Positions 5,791 to 13,337 of a stretch of 13,590 nucleotides of DNA are shown here, in pieces. The stretch comes from Coriobacteriaceae bacterium (GTDB lineage Bacteria > Actinomycetota > Coriobacteriia > Anaerosomatales > D1FN1-002), in assembly GCA_013824215.1 (NCBI GenBank), contig PNNM01000025.1, positions 1-13,590 of the forward strand, read 5' to 3'. Within the stretch, counting starts at the first letter, position 1, and each line of letters starts with the position of its first letter. A model generated the notes under the pieces. That model searched no databases. It was not told where the DNA came from and saw nothing but the letters and a program-made list of their open reading frames with translations. Position numbers and translations under genes: made by a program.

Positions 5791-6537
5791 CTATCCCCTC
5801 CCGCCGGCACCGCGGCCACGGCCGCGGCGGTCGCCGTCGCGCGGGGGACGGTCACGGTCCCTCGGGGGACGGTCGTCCGCGGGCTGCGCCTTCAGGTCGG
5901 CGAGCGTCTGGCCGGGCAGCTTCTCGCCGCGGTAGATCCAGACCTTCACGCCGATGCGGCCGAACGTGGTCGCGGCCTCAGCCGTGCCGTAGTCGATCTT
6001 GGCGCGCATCGTATGCAGAGGCACGCGGCCCTCGCGATACCACTCGCGGCGGCCCATCTCGGCGCCGCCGAGGCGGCCGGCGCACTGTATGCGGATGCCG
6101 AGAGCCCCGCCCTTGATCGAGGAGGTGACGGCCTTGCGCATCGCGCGACGGAACGCCACGCGCGCCTCGAGCTGCTCGGCGACGCCTTGGGCCACCAGCG
6201 TGGCATCGATCTCGGGACGCTTGATCTCAACGATGTCGACGGCGACGACCTTGCCGGTCAGGCGCTCGAGGTCCTTGCGGATCACGTCGACCTCGGAACC
6301 CTTCTTGCCGATGACGATGCCGGGCCTCGCGGTCCACAGCTCGACGATCACCTTGTCACCCTTGCGTTCGATCTCGATGCGCGAGACGGCCGCGCGGCGC
6401 AGCTTGTTGAACAGGAACTTGCGGACGGCCAAGTCCTCGGCGAGCGTGGCGGCGTAGCTCTTGCCGGCGAACCAGCGCGACCGCCAGTTCTCGGTGATGC
6501 CGAGCCGCAGGCCGACGGGGTGGACTTTCTGACCCAT
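5791..6537 (-). CDS. rpsC: 30S ribosomal protein S3 with Arg/Gly/Asp-rich tail
   Basis: S3 forms part of the mRNA entry channel in the small-subunit head and has mRNA helicase-related function. The 248 residues begin MGQKVHPVGLRLGI. A type-2 KH RNA-binding domain follows with the GxxG loop IGKKG at residues 76-80. The C-terminal S3 domain has GALGIRIQCAGRLGGAEM and GVKVWIYRGEKLPG. The last 31 or so residues are a low-complexity tail of DRPPRD repeats and RG pairs, beyond the conserved domain; such tails are common and variable in actinobacterial S3. The DNA there contains a 12-bp direct repeat with a 21-bp period. ATG start with GGAGG 12 nt upstream, 7 bp after rplV. Confidence 0.98.
   Translation of the reverse strand: MGQKVHPVGLRLGITENWRSRWFAGKSYAATLAEDLAVRKFLFNKLRRAAVSRIEIERKGDKVIVELWTARPGIVIGKKGSEVDVIRKDLERLTGKVVAVDIVEIKRPEIDATLVAQGVAEQLEARVAFRRAMRKAVTSSIKGGALGIRIQCAGRLGGAEMGRREWYREGRVPLHTMRAKIDYGTAEAATTFGRIGVKVWIYRGEKLPGQTLADLKAQPADDRPPRDRDRPPRDGDRRGRGRGAGGRG
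5842..5874. repeat. Direct repeat in the 3' end of rpsC
   Basis: The 12-mer CGGGGGACGGTC occurs at 5842-5853 and again at 5863-5874, a spacing of 21 bp. That is seven codons in frame, and it produces the repeated peptide DRPPRDR/DRPPRDG in the S3 tail. Slippage or duplication of one unit would keep the reading frame. Confidence 0.8.
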
Positions 6538-6544
6538 AAGGCGT

Positions 6545-6886
6545 CTACGCCTCCTCTCGCTGCTTGACGACGACGGTGATGTGGCTCGTGCGTTTGTTGA
6601 TCCGGAACGCGCGGCCCTGGGCGCGCGGGCGGATGCGCTTGAGCGTCGGGCCCTCGTCGACGTACGTCTCAGCGACGTAGAGCGTCTCGGGCTTCAGCTT
6701 CAGGTTCTTCTCGGCGTTGGCCACGGCGCTGTTCAGCACCTTCTCGACGTCCTCGGCCACGGCCCGCGGCGTGAACCGCAGGATCGCCTGGGCGTCACCG
6801 ACACCCTTGCCGCGGATGAGATCCACGACGAGGCGCGCCTTGCGGGGACTGACCCGCACGTAGCGTGCGACTGCTCTGGTTTCCAT
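6545..6886 (-). CDS. rplV: 50S ribosomal protein L22
   Basis: L22 lines the peptide exit tunnel with a long beta-hairpin that, with L4, forms the tunnel constriction; changes there cause macrolide resistance in other bacteria. It has 113 residues from the ATG at 6886. Conserved parts are ARYVRVSPRKARLVVDLIRG, VLNSAVANAEKN, and the hairpin region with RIRPRAQGRAFRINKRTSHI. The start was chosen because it gives the family N-terminus and follows AAGGA by 4 nt; a ten-residue longer in-frame reading would overlap rpsS and has no support. The gene is 7 bp after rpsS. Confidence 0.97.
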   Translation of the reverse strand: METRAVARYVRVSPRKARLVVDLIRGKGVGDAQAILRFTPRAVAEDVEKVLNSAVANAEKNLKLKPETLYVAETYVDEGPTLKRIRPRAQGRAFRINKRTSHITVVVKQREEA

Positions 6887-6893
6887 CTCGTCC

Positions 6894-7163
6894 TTACCTC
6901 TTGCCCTTCCCCGCATGCCCGCGGAAGGTGCGCGTCGGCGCGAACTCGCCGAGGCGGTGACCCACCATGGACTCGGAGACGTAGACAGGCACGTGCTTGC
7001 GGCCGTCGTGGACGGCGATGGTGTGGCCGACCATCTCGGGGAAGATGACCGAGGCGCGCGACCACGTCTTGATGACCCGCTTCTCGCCCGACTCGTTCAT
7101 CGCGTGGATGCGCTCGATCAGCCGAGGCTGGACGAAAGGTCCCTTCTTCATGCTCCTGCTCAT
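6894..7163 (-). CDS. rpsS: 30S ribosomal protein S19
   Basis: S19 lies in the small-subunit head, complexed with S13, contacting 16S rRNA close to the A and P sites. It is 89 residues long, as usual. The opening MSRSMKKGPFVQPRLIERI is diagnostic, followed by KTWSRASVIFPEMVGHTIAV and GRKHVPVYVSESMVGHRLGE. The basic C-terminus is RTFRGHAGKGKR. The ATG at 7163 is used because homologues start MSRS; the second ATG at 7151 is less likely. The frame stays open far upstream through rplB, but that extension is out-of-frame noise from a GC-rich gene. Confidence 0.98.
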   Translation of the reverse strand: MSRSMKKGPFVQPRLIERIHAMNESGEKRVIKTWSRASVIFPEMVGHTIAVHDGRKHVPVYVSESMVGHRLGEFAPTRTFRGHAGKGKR

Positions 7164-7180
7164 GGGTGCGCTGCCTTTCG

Positions 7181-8011
<831 letters not shown>

Positions 8012-8141
8012 CCCACACTCCCTCTCATCCGATCGCCGGTTCCGCCTGGGATTTGGGCGGACCCGATCCCGGACTCACACGGTGCCGGGCGGCTCCATCG
8101 CAGGTCGCGCGAACGCTCCTGCGTGGTCCCGACTCCCTTCA
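8012..8141 (-). other. 130-bp structured spacer between rplW and rplB
   Basis: No gene is convincing here. The transcribed strand holds a hairpin at 8041-8061, with TCCGCC and GGCGGA arms around a 9-nt loop. GATC-containing flanks could extend the pairing past a bulge. A seven-codon reading (MEPPGTV) exists but lacks a well-placed ribosome-binding site. No U-run follows the hairpin. This is the longest gap in the S10 part and may be a leader-like RNA element for L2; that is inference. Confidence 0.45.
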
Positions 8142-8429
8142 CTAGCGGGACTCGAAGAACTCGATCGAGTCCCCTTCTTTCAGCGTGACGACGGCCTTCT
8201 TCCAGTCGCGCGTGTGGCCCTTCTTGGCCCTCAGGCGACGGGGCTTGCCGTTCACGTTCATGGTGTTCACGCGTGTGACCGTGACGTGGAAGATCTCGGT
8301 CACGGCGGCCGCGATCTGCGGCTTGGTGGCGGTCTTGGCGACCTCGAACGTGTACCGGTTGTGGTTGATCATCTCGTAGGACTTCTCCGAGACGATCGGC
8401 CGGACGAGGACATCGCGGGCGTCGGCCAT
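8142..8429 (-). CDS. rplW: 50S ribosomal protein L23
   Basis: L23 sits at the tunnel exit and is the main docking site for trigger factor and the signal recognition particle. It has 95 residues from the ATG at 8429. Features are DVLVRPIVSEKSYEMI, RYTFEVAKTATKPQIAAAV and the extended loop VNTMNVNGKPRRLRAKKGHT with RDWKKAVVTL, ending in an acidic-aromatic tail (EFFESR). The start lies 2 bp after the rplD stop; GAGGGGG inside rplD is the likely ribosome-binding site. The long in-frame extension upstream is a shadow of rplD in another frame. Confidence 0.97.
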   Translation of the reverse strand: MADARDVLVRPIVSEKSYEMINHNRYTFEVAKTATKPQIAAAVTEIFHVTVTRVNTMNVNGKPRRLRAKKGHTRDWKKAVVTLKEGDSIEFFESR

Positions 8430-8431
8430 GG

Positions 8432-9058
8432 TTACGCGAGCACCCCCTCGACGTATTCGAGCGCGGGCTTCGTGAACAGCACCGCGGTGTTGTCGACCAG
8501 GTCGTAGGTGTTCGCCTCGGACGCGGTGATGACGCGCGCCGCCGGCAGGTTGCGGAACGACAGCATCGCGTTGACGTCGTCGTTGGCCACGACCACCGTC
8601 ACGCGGCCGGCGATGCCGAGTGCGGCGAGCGCCTCGGTCGCGCGCTTGGTGGACGGCGCCTCGCCGAAGTCGAAGCCCTCCACGACGTGCAGGACGCCCT
8701 CGGCCGTCTTGGCCGACAGCACGCTGCGCATCGCGAGCTTGACCACCTTGTTGTTCACGCGGAACGCATAGCTGCGCGGGGACGGGCCGAAGACCACGCC
8801 GCCGCCCTTCCACTGCGCGGCACGGATCGTGCCCTGGCGGGCGCGGCCGGTCCCTTTCTGGCGCCACGGCTTCCTGCCGCCGCCGCGGACCTCGCCCCGC
8901 GTCTTGGTGCTCGCGGTGCCCGAGCGGCGCGCCGCCATCTGGCTGCGCACCACCTGATGCACCGCGAACGTATGCGGCTCGATGCCGAAGACCGCGTCGG
9001 AGACGCTGGCGGTCCCGACCTTCTTGCCGCTCGTGTCCTTGATCTCGATGCTCGCCAT
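8432..9058 (-). CDS. rplD: 50S ribosomal protein L4
   Basis: L4 lines the exit tunnel opposite L22 and takes part in early assembly. In E. coli it also represses the S10 operon at a leader upstream of rpsJ. From the ATG at 9058 it has 208 residues. The long loop that reaches the tunnel is recognisable as TKTRGEVRGGGRKPWRQKGT then GRARQGTIRAAQWKGGGVVF. The C-terminal part has NLPAARVITASEANTYDLVD. Start choice: AGGAG lies 11 nt before this ATG, whereas a GTG four codons upstream (9070) has the same sequence only 1 nt away, too close. The 0.05-level doubt is about those four residues only. Confidence 0.97.
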   Translation of the reverse strand: MASIEIKDTSGKKVGTASVSDAVFGIEPHTFAVHQVVRSQMAARRSGTASTKTRGEVRGGGRKPWRQKGTGRARQGTIRAAQWKGGGVVFGPSPRSYAFRVNNKVVKLAMRSVLSAKTAEGVLHVVEGFDFGEAPSTKRATEALAALGIAGRVTVVVANDDVNAMLSFRNLPAARVITASEANTYDLVDNTAVLFTKPALEYVEGVLA

Positions 9059-9106
9059 CTTCCTCGCCACTCCTGTTAAGTGAAGCCGGGCTGGATGCCT
9101 CGGCCG

Positions 9107-9727
9107 CTATGCCTTCCGGATCGTCAGCAGGCCGCCGCGCGCACCGGGCACCGCGCCGCGGACGAGAAGCAGGTTCTGCTCCGCATCGATGCGCACGACC
9201 CGCAGGTTGCGCACTGTCACGCTCTCCGAGCCCATGTGCCCCGGCATGCCCACGCCTTTGAGGACGCGCGACGGGGTGGCGCACATGCCGATCGCGCCGG
9301 GGGCGCGGTGGAAGTGCGAACCGTGGCCGCCGGGGCCGCCATGGAAGTTGTGCCGCTTCATGACGCCCTGGAATCCCTTGCCCTTGCTCGTGCCGCTCAC
9401 GTGCACCTCGCAGTCGGGCTCGAACGCCTCGACGGTGATCTGCTCGCCGATCCTGTACTCCTCGCCGTCCTCCAGGCGCACCTCGGCGACGTGGCGCCTC
9501 GGCTCCACACCCGCCTTCTTGAAGTGGCCGGCCTGGGGCTTGGTGACCTTGGTCGGCTTGATCTCGCCGAACGCGATCTGCGCGGCGCGGTAGCCGTCCC
9601 TCTCCTCGGTCTTGACCTGTGAGACGACGCAGGGGCCGGCCTCGATGACCGTGACGGGGATGAGCTTGTCATCCTCGCTCCAGATCTGCGTCATTCCCAG
9701 CTTGGTGCCGAGTATCGTCGTCGCCAT
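9107..9727 (-). CDS. rplC: 50S ribosomal protein L3
   Basis: L3 is an assembly-initiating large-subunit protein whose central extension reaches the peptidyl-transferase centre. It has 206 residues from the ATG at 9727. It opens MATTILGTKLGMTQIWSEDD, and the central family signature contains GTSKGKGFQGVMKRHNFHGG followed by GSHFHRAPGAIG and GMPGHMG. AGGAG lies 10 nt upstream. The frame is open a further 25 codons to an ATG at 9802, but that extension is low-complexity, lacks a ribosome-binding site and is not seen in L3 proteins, so it was not used. The spacer to rpsJ is unusually structured. Confidence 0.97.
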   Translation of the reverse strand: MATTILGTKLGMTQIWSEDDKLIPVTVIEAGPCVVSQVKTEERDGYRAAQIAFGEIKPTKVTKPQAGHFKKAGVEPRRHVAEVRLEDGEEYRIGEQITVEAFEPDCEVHVSGTSKGKGFQGVMKRHNFHGGPGGHGSHFHRAPGAIGMCATPSRVLKGVGMPGHMGSESVTVRNLRVVRIDAEQNLLLVRGAVPGARGGLLTIRKA

Positions 9728-9854
9728 CTTCAACGCTCTCCTGCTCGTTTCGGCGGTCTTGGGCCTTCTTGCCGGCTGCCCCCGTCCTTCGGGGGCCGCC
9801 ATCCCAGCGGACCGCGGTCCTCACCTGCCGGCGCCTCGCCGGCACATCGGTGAC
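9728..9854 (-). promoter_or_regulatory. 127-bp spacer between rpsJ and rplC with three inverted repeats
   Basis: Starting 11 nt after the rpsJ stop, the transcribed strand can form three compact stems. The first is TGCCGGCG/CGCCGGCA, 8 bp, 3-nt loop, 9826-9844. The second is the 12-bp palindrome GGACCGCGGTCC at 9809-9820. The third is GCCCCCG/CGGGGGC, 7 bp, at 9778-9796, with AAGGA as its loop. None is followed by a U-run. The series ends about 50 nt before rplC. Placement and density suggest RNA-level control or processing, but no known leader family is recognised. Confidence 0.55.
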
Positions 9855-10163
9855 CTACAGCTTGATCTCGATATCCACGCCGGCCGGAAGGTCGAGGCGC
9901 ATGAGCGAGTCGACCGTCTTGGGCGTGGGCTCGAGGATGTCGATGAGGCGCTTGTGCGTCCTCATCTCGAAGTGCTCCCGGCTGTCCTTGTTGACATGCG
10001 GGGAGCGGATGACGCAGTAGAGGTTGCGTTCGGTCGGCAGCGGGATGGGACCCGCCACCTTCGCGCCCGTCTTCTGCGCCGTCTCCACGATCATCTTCGT
10101 GGACTGGTCCACGATCTCGTGGTCGTAGCCCTTGAGACGGATCCGTATCTTCTGGTCAGCCAA
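9855..10163 (-). CDS. rpsJ: 30S ribosomal protein S10
   Basis: S10 is a small-subunit head protein. With NusB it also forms the antitermination module that links ribosomes to NusG and RNA polymerase. The protein is 102 residues, the standard length, reading ADQKIRIRLKGYDHEIVDQS, then KTGAKVAGPIPLPTERN and the signature HVNKDSREHFEMRTHKRLID. The start is TTG at 10163: GGAGGG lies 7 nt upstream and the resulting protein begins exactly where homologues do. Another TTG at 10181 would add six residues upstream of that ribosome-binding site and is rejected. The gene starts 42 bp after fusA. Confidence 0.97.
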   Translation of the reverse strand: MADQKIRIRLKGYDHEIVDQSTKMIVETAQKTGAKVAGPIPLPTERNLYCVIRSPHVNKDSREHFEMRTHKRLIDILEPTPKTVDSLMRLDLPAGVDIEIKL

Positions 10164-10170
10164 CTCTCTA

Positions 10171-10176
10171 CCCTCC
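10171..10176 (-). promoter_or_regulatory. Shine-Dalgarno GGAGGG of rpsJ, fixing a TTG start
   Basis: GGAGGG sits 7 nt before TTG at 10163. Because it lies inside the longer alternative reading frame from 10181, it separates the two candidates and supports the 102-residue S10. Confidence 0.8.
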
Positions 10177-10205
10177 GACAAGCGAGGCCCGGGGTCTCCG
10201 GGTCG

Positions 10206-12308
10206 CTACTGGCCCACCGAGGCGGCGTCCCCGCCGACCTTCTTGACGATCTCCTCGGCCACGCTCTTTGGAACCCGCTCGTACGCTTTGAACTGCATCG
10301 TGTACGACGCGCGGCCCTGGGTGCGGCTTCTCAGGTCCGTCGCGTAACCGAACATCTCGGACAGCGGCACCTTGCCGCGGATCACCTGACCGTTGCCGCG
10401 GGGCTCCATGCCCTCGATGTGACCGCGGCGGGCCGACAGGTCGCCCATGACATCGCCCATGAACTCCTCGGGCGTGACGATCTCGACAGCCATGACCGGC
10501 TCGAGCAGCACGGGGCCGGACTTGCGCATGCCTTCCTTGATCGCCATGGAGCCGGCGATCTTGAAGGCCATCTCCGAGGAGTCGACCTCGTGGTACGAAC
10601 CGTCGACCAACTCGACCTTGACGTCGACGACCGGGAAGCCGGCGAGCACGCCCGAGCCGAGCGCCTCGGTGATGCCCTTGTCGACCGCCGGGATGTACTC
10701 CCTGGGGATGGCGCCGCCCACGATCTTGCTGTCGAACACGTAGCCCTCGCCGGGTTTCTGCGGGATCACGTTGATGACGACGTGACCGTACTGGCCGCGA
10801 CCGCCGGTCTGGCGCGCGAACTTCAGGTCGACGTCCATGGCCGGGCGCGAGGCAGTCTCGCGGTACGCGACCTGCGGCTTGCCGACGTTCGCCTCGACCT
10901 TGAACTCGCGCAGGAGGCGGTCGACGATGATCTCGAGGTGCAGCTCACCCATGCCGGCGATGATGGTCTGGCCGGTCTCGGTGTCCGTGCGGACCCGGAA
11001 CGTGGGATCCTCCTCGGCCAGCTTGGCGAGGGCCTGGCCCAGCTTGTCCTGCTCGGCCTTGGTCTTCGGCTCGATGGCGATGTCGATGACCGGGTCCGGG
11101 AAGACCATCGACTCGAGCAGCACCGGCGCGTTGTCCGCGCACAGCGTGTCGCCGGTCGTGGTGTTCTTGAGACCCACCGCCGCTACGATGTCGCCGGCCG
11201 AGACCTGGTCGACGTCCTCGCGATGGTTCGCGTGCATCTGCAGAAGGCGGCCGATGCGCTCCTTGTGTCCCTTGGTGGCGTTGAGCACGTACGAGCCGGC
11301 GTCCATGGTTCCCGAATACACGCGGAAGTAGGTCAGCTTGCCCACGTAGGGGTCGGTCATCACCTTGAACGCGAGCGCCGCGAACGGCGCGCTCGGGTCC
11401 GCGGCGCGCTCGACCTCGGTGTGGGTCTTGAGGTCCTCGCCCTTGATCGCCGCGACGTCGAGCGGCGAGGGCAGGTAGTCCAGGACGGCGTCGAGCAGCG
11501 CCTGCACGCCCTTGTTCTTGAACGAGGCGCCGCACGTGACCGGAGTGACCGCGCAGTCGATGCAGGCCTTGCGGATGGCGGCCTTCAGCTCGTCGGCCGA
11601 GATCGGCTCGTCCTCGAGGAACTTGTGGAGCAGATCGTCATCGTACTCGGCGGCGGCCTCCACGAGATCGTGGCGGTGCAGTTCGGCCTCGTCGCGCAAC
11701 TCGGCCGGGATCTCGCCGACGGTCGGGTCGATACCTTTGTCGTCCTCGTTGAAGTGCCACGCGTTCATCTCGACGAGGTCGACGATGCCGACGAACCTGT
11801 CCTCGGCCCCGATGGGCATCTGGAGCAGGACCGGGCGGGTGTTCAGGCGGTCCTTCATCATCTGGACGACGTTGTCGAAGTCCGCGCCGGTGCGGTCCAT
11901 CTTGTTGATGTAGGCCATGCGCGGGACGCCGTAGTTGTCCGCTTGGCGCCACACCGTCTCCGACTGCGGCTCCACGCCGCCGACCGCGCAGAAGACGGCC
12001 ACGGCGCCGTCGAGGACGCGAAGCGAGCGCTCCACCTCGACGGTGAAGTCAACGTGCCCGGGCGTGTCTATGATCTGGATACGATAGTCCTTCCAGAAGC
12101 AGGTGGTGGCGGCCGACGTGATCGTGATGCCGCGCTCCTGCTCCTGCACCATCCAGTCCATGGTGGCGGCGCCGTCGTGGACCTCGCCGATCTTGTGCGT
12201 CTTCCCCGTGTAGAAGAGGATGCGCTCGGTCGTCGTGGTCTTACCGGCGTCTATGTGCGCCATGATCCCGATGTTGCGGGTCTTATGGAGTGGGTACTTC
12301 TCGGCCAT
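10206..12308 (-). CDS. fusA: Elongation factor G
   Basis: EF-G is the cytoplasmic GTPase that drives translocation of tRNA and mRNA on the ribosome and, with RRF, recycling. The 700 residues match the normal length and cover all five domains. The GTPase domain shows the P-loop AHIDAGKT at 17-24, switch I RGITI at 59-63, DTPGH at 81-85 and NKMD at 135-138. The domain IV region includes GGRGQYGHVVINV and the C-terminal part has RRGHIEGMEPRGNGQVIRG. The ATG start lacks a good ribosome-binding site (only GAGAGAGA further upstream), unlike its neighbours. It follows rpsG by 37 bp. The usual tuf gene does not follow; rpsJ comes next. Confidence 0.99.
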   Translation of the reverse strand: MAEKYPLHKTRNIGIMAHIDAGKTTTTERILFYTGKTHKIGEVHDGAATMDWMVQEQERGITITSAATTCFWKDYRIQIIDTPGHVDFTVEVERSLRVLDGAVAVFCAVGGVEPQSETVWRQADNYGVPRMAYINKMDRTGADFDNVVQMMKDRLNTRPVLLQMPIGAEDRFVGIVDLVEMNAWHFNEDDKGIDPTVGEIPAELRDEAELHRHDLVEAAAEYDDDLLHKFLEDEPISADELKAAIRKACIDCAVTPVTCGASFKNKGVQALLDAVLDYLPSPLDVAAIKGEDLKTHTEVERAADPSAPFAALAFKVMTDPYVGKLTYFRVYSGTMDAGSYVLNATKGHKERIGRLLQMHANHREDVDQVSAGDIVAAVGLKNTTTGDTLCADNAPVLLESMVFPDPVIDIAIEPKTKAEQDKLGQALAKLAEEDPTFRVRTDTETGQTIIAGMGELHLEIIVDRLLREFKVEANVGKPQVAYRETASRPAMDVDLKFARQTGGRGQYGHVVINVIPQKPGEGYVFDSKIVGGAIPREYIPAVDKGITEALGSGVLAGFPVVDVKVELVDGSYHEVDSSEMAFKIAGSMAIKEGMRKSGPVLLEPVMAVEIVTPEEFMGDVMGDLSARRGHIEGMEPRGNGQVIRGKVPLSEMFGYATDLRSRTQGRASYTMQFKAYERVPKSVAEEIVKKVGGDAASVGQ

Positions 12309-12345
12309 CGTGTGCTCGGATGTCTCTCTCGTCGGGAGCCGGAGT

Positions 12346-12816
12346 CTACCAGCGGTAGTGCGAGAACGCGCGGTTCGACTCGGCCATCTTGTAGAGGTCC
12401 TCGCGCTTCTTGACGGAAGCGCCGGTACCGTTGGCGGCGTCCATGATCTCGCCCGCGAGCCGCTCGGTCATGGTCTTCTCGCGGCGCTTGCGCGAGAAGC
12501 CGACAGTCCAGCGGATCGCGAGCGTGGTGGCGCGGCGGGCGTTGACCTCGATCGGGACCTGGTAGGTGGCGCCGCCGACACGCTTGGGCTTGACCTCCAG
12601 GGTCGGGCGCACGTTGTCGATGGCCTTCTTGAACACCGCCAGCGGGTCCTGGGCGGTCTTCTGCTCTACCATGTCGAAGGCGCCGTAGACGATCCGCTCG
12701 GCCAGCGCCTTCTTGCCGTCCAGCAGGGTCTTGTTGATGAGCTGGGTCACCAACCGGTTGTTGTAGACCGAGTCCGGCTGGACCTCACGCCTCGCAGCTG
12801 CAGCACGCCTGGGCAT
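12346..12816 (-). CDS. rpsG: 30S ribosomal protein S7
   Basis: S7 starts assembly of the small-subunit head by binding the 3' major domain of 16S rRNA and lies near the E site. The 156 residues are the usual length. Typical blocks are MPRRAAAARREVQPDSVYNN, LVTQLINKTLLDGKKALAER, GGATYQVPIEVNARRATTLA and the C-terminal KREDLYKMAESNRAFSHYRW. ATG start with GGAG 7-8 nt upstream. In E. coli, S7 represses its own operon by binding the S12-S7 spacer; here that spacer is 67 bp and holds a strong hairpin. Confidence 0.98.
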   Translation of the reverse strand: MPRRAAAARREVQPDSVYNNRLVTQLINKTLLDGKKALAERIVYGAFDMVEQKTAQDPLAVFKKAIDNVRPTLEVKPKRVGGATYQVPIEVNARRATTLAIRWTVGFSRKRREKTMTERLAGEIMDAANGTGASVKKREDLYKMAESNRAFSHYRW

Positions 12817-12834
12817 CTCATCTCTCCTGTGGTC

Positions 12835-12869
12835 AAAACGACGCGGGTCCGCTGCTTGCGGGCCCGCGT
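12835..12869 (-). terminator. Terminator- or attenuator-like hairpin between rpsL and rpsG
   Basis: On the transcribed strand ACGCGGGCCCGC pairs with GCGGACCCGCGT: a 12-bp stem with one C/A mismatch and a 5-nt loop (12841-12869). A short UUUU run follows within 3 nt of the stem (12835-12838). The run is too short for a strong intrinsic terminator. Partial termination, an mRNA stability block or a protein-binding site would all fit. Confidence 0.5.
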
Positions 12870-12883
12870 GACGTCGGTGGTCC

Positions 12884-13255
12884 CTACTTGGCCTTCTTGG
12901 CGCCGTAGCGCGAACGGGCCTGGTTGCGGTTGCTCACGGCCGCGCAGTCGAGCGCGGCGCGGATGATCTTGTAGCGGACGCCCGGCAGGTCTTTGACGCG
13001 GCCGCCACGGACGAGCACGATCGAGTGTTCCTGCAGGTTGTGGCCTATGCCGGGGATGTACGCCGTGACCTCCATCTGGTTGGTCAGGCGCACACGGGCG
13101 ACCTTGCGAAGGGCCGAGTTCGGCTTCTTGGGCGTGGTGGTGTAGACACGCGTGCACACGCCGCGCTTCTGCGGGTTGCCCTTCAGCGCCGGCGTCTTGC
13201 TCTTGCTCGTCGCCTGCTTGCGGCCCTTGCGGACCAGCTGGTTGATCGTCGGCAA
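12884..13255 (-). CDS. rpsL: 30S ribosomal protein S12
   Basis: S12 lies at the decoding centre and controls accuracy; it is the classical site of streptomycin-resistance mutations. It has 123 residues, starting PTINQLVRKGRKQATSKSK. The TTPKKPNSALRK motif has lysine at residue 43, and GGRVKDLPGVRY has lysine at 88 and the aspartate at 89 that is methylthiolated in some bacteria. Lys43 and Lys88 are the wild-type, streptomycin-sensitive residues. The start is TTG at 13255: it gives the family N-terminus, AAGGGA lies 8 nt upstream, and an upstream GTG runs into a stop. It is the first gene after a clear promoter. Confidence 0.98.
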   Translation of the reverse strand: MPTINQLVRKGRKQATSKSKTPALKGNPQKRGVCTRVYTTTPKKPNSALRKVARVRLTNQMEVTAYIPGIGHNLQEHSIVLVRGGRVKDLPGVRYKIIRAALDCAAVSNRNQARSRYGAKKAK

Positions 13256-13263
13256 CGGATCAG

Positions 13264-13269
13264 TCCCTT
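13264..13269 (-). promoter_or_regulatory. Ribosome-binding site of rpsL (AAGGGA) supporting a TTG start
   Basis: AAGGGA lies 8 nt before the TTG start of rpsL. No ATG or GTG in frame nearby would give the S12 N-terminus, so this site decides the start. Confidence 0.65.
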
Positions 13270-13337
13270 CTCACAAGCGTTCACCTGTGCGTTCCACGGG
13301 CACGGAAACCCTTGCCCCGCCGGAGCCGCAAGGTCGT

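Noticed and set aside
5197..6567. A 456-codon plus-strand open frame over rpmC, rplP and rpsC
   Set aside because: Same reason: antisense shadow with no family resemblance.
8070..8100. Seven-codon leader peptide MEPPGTV between rplW and rplB
   Set aside because: The AGGAG upstream is about 18 nt away, too far, and the peptide has no run of regulatory codons.
9728..9802. In-frame 25-codon extension of rplC to an ATG at 9802
   Set aside because: No Shine-Dalgarno before it, no L3 protein has this N-terminus, and AAGGA there lies in a hairpin loop; the ATG at 9727 fits the family.
9826..9844. Intrinsic terminator right after rpsJ
   Set aside because: The stem is strong, but no U-run follows and essential genes of the same operon continue downstream, so it is listed as a structured element only.
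9984..10020. Plus-strand TTGACA inside rpsJ as an antisense promoter
   Set aside because: The hexamer is present, but at 17 bp spacing the -10 position reads GCAGTA, far from consensus.
9612..12413. A 933-codon plus-strand open frame covering fusA and rpsJ
   Set aside because: It is antisense to fusA and rpsJ, which are certain. Its product is rich in Leu, Arg, Asp, Val and His without recognisable domains, as expected when GC-rich third positions leave the opposite strand free of stops.
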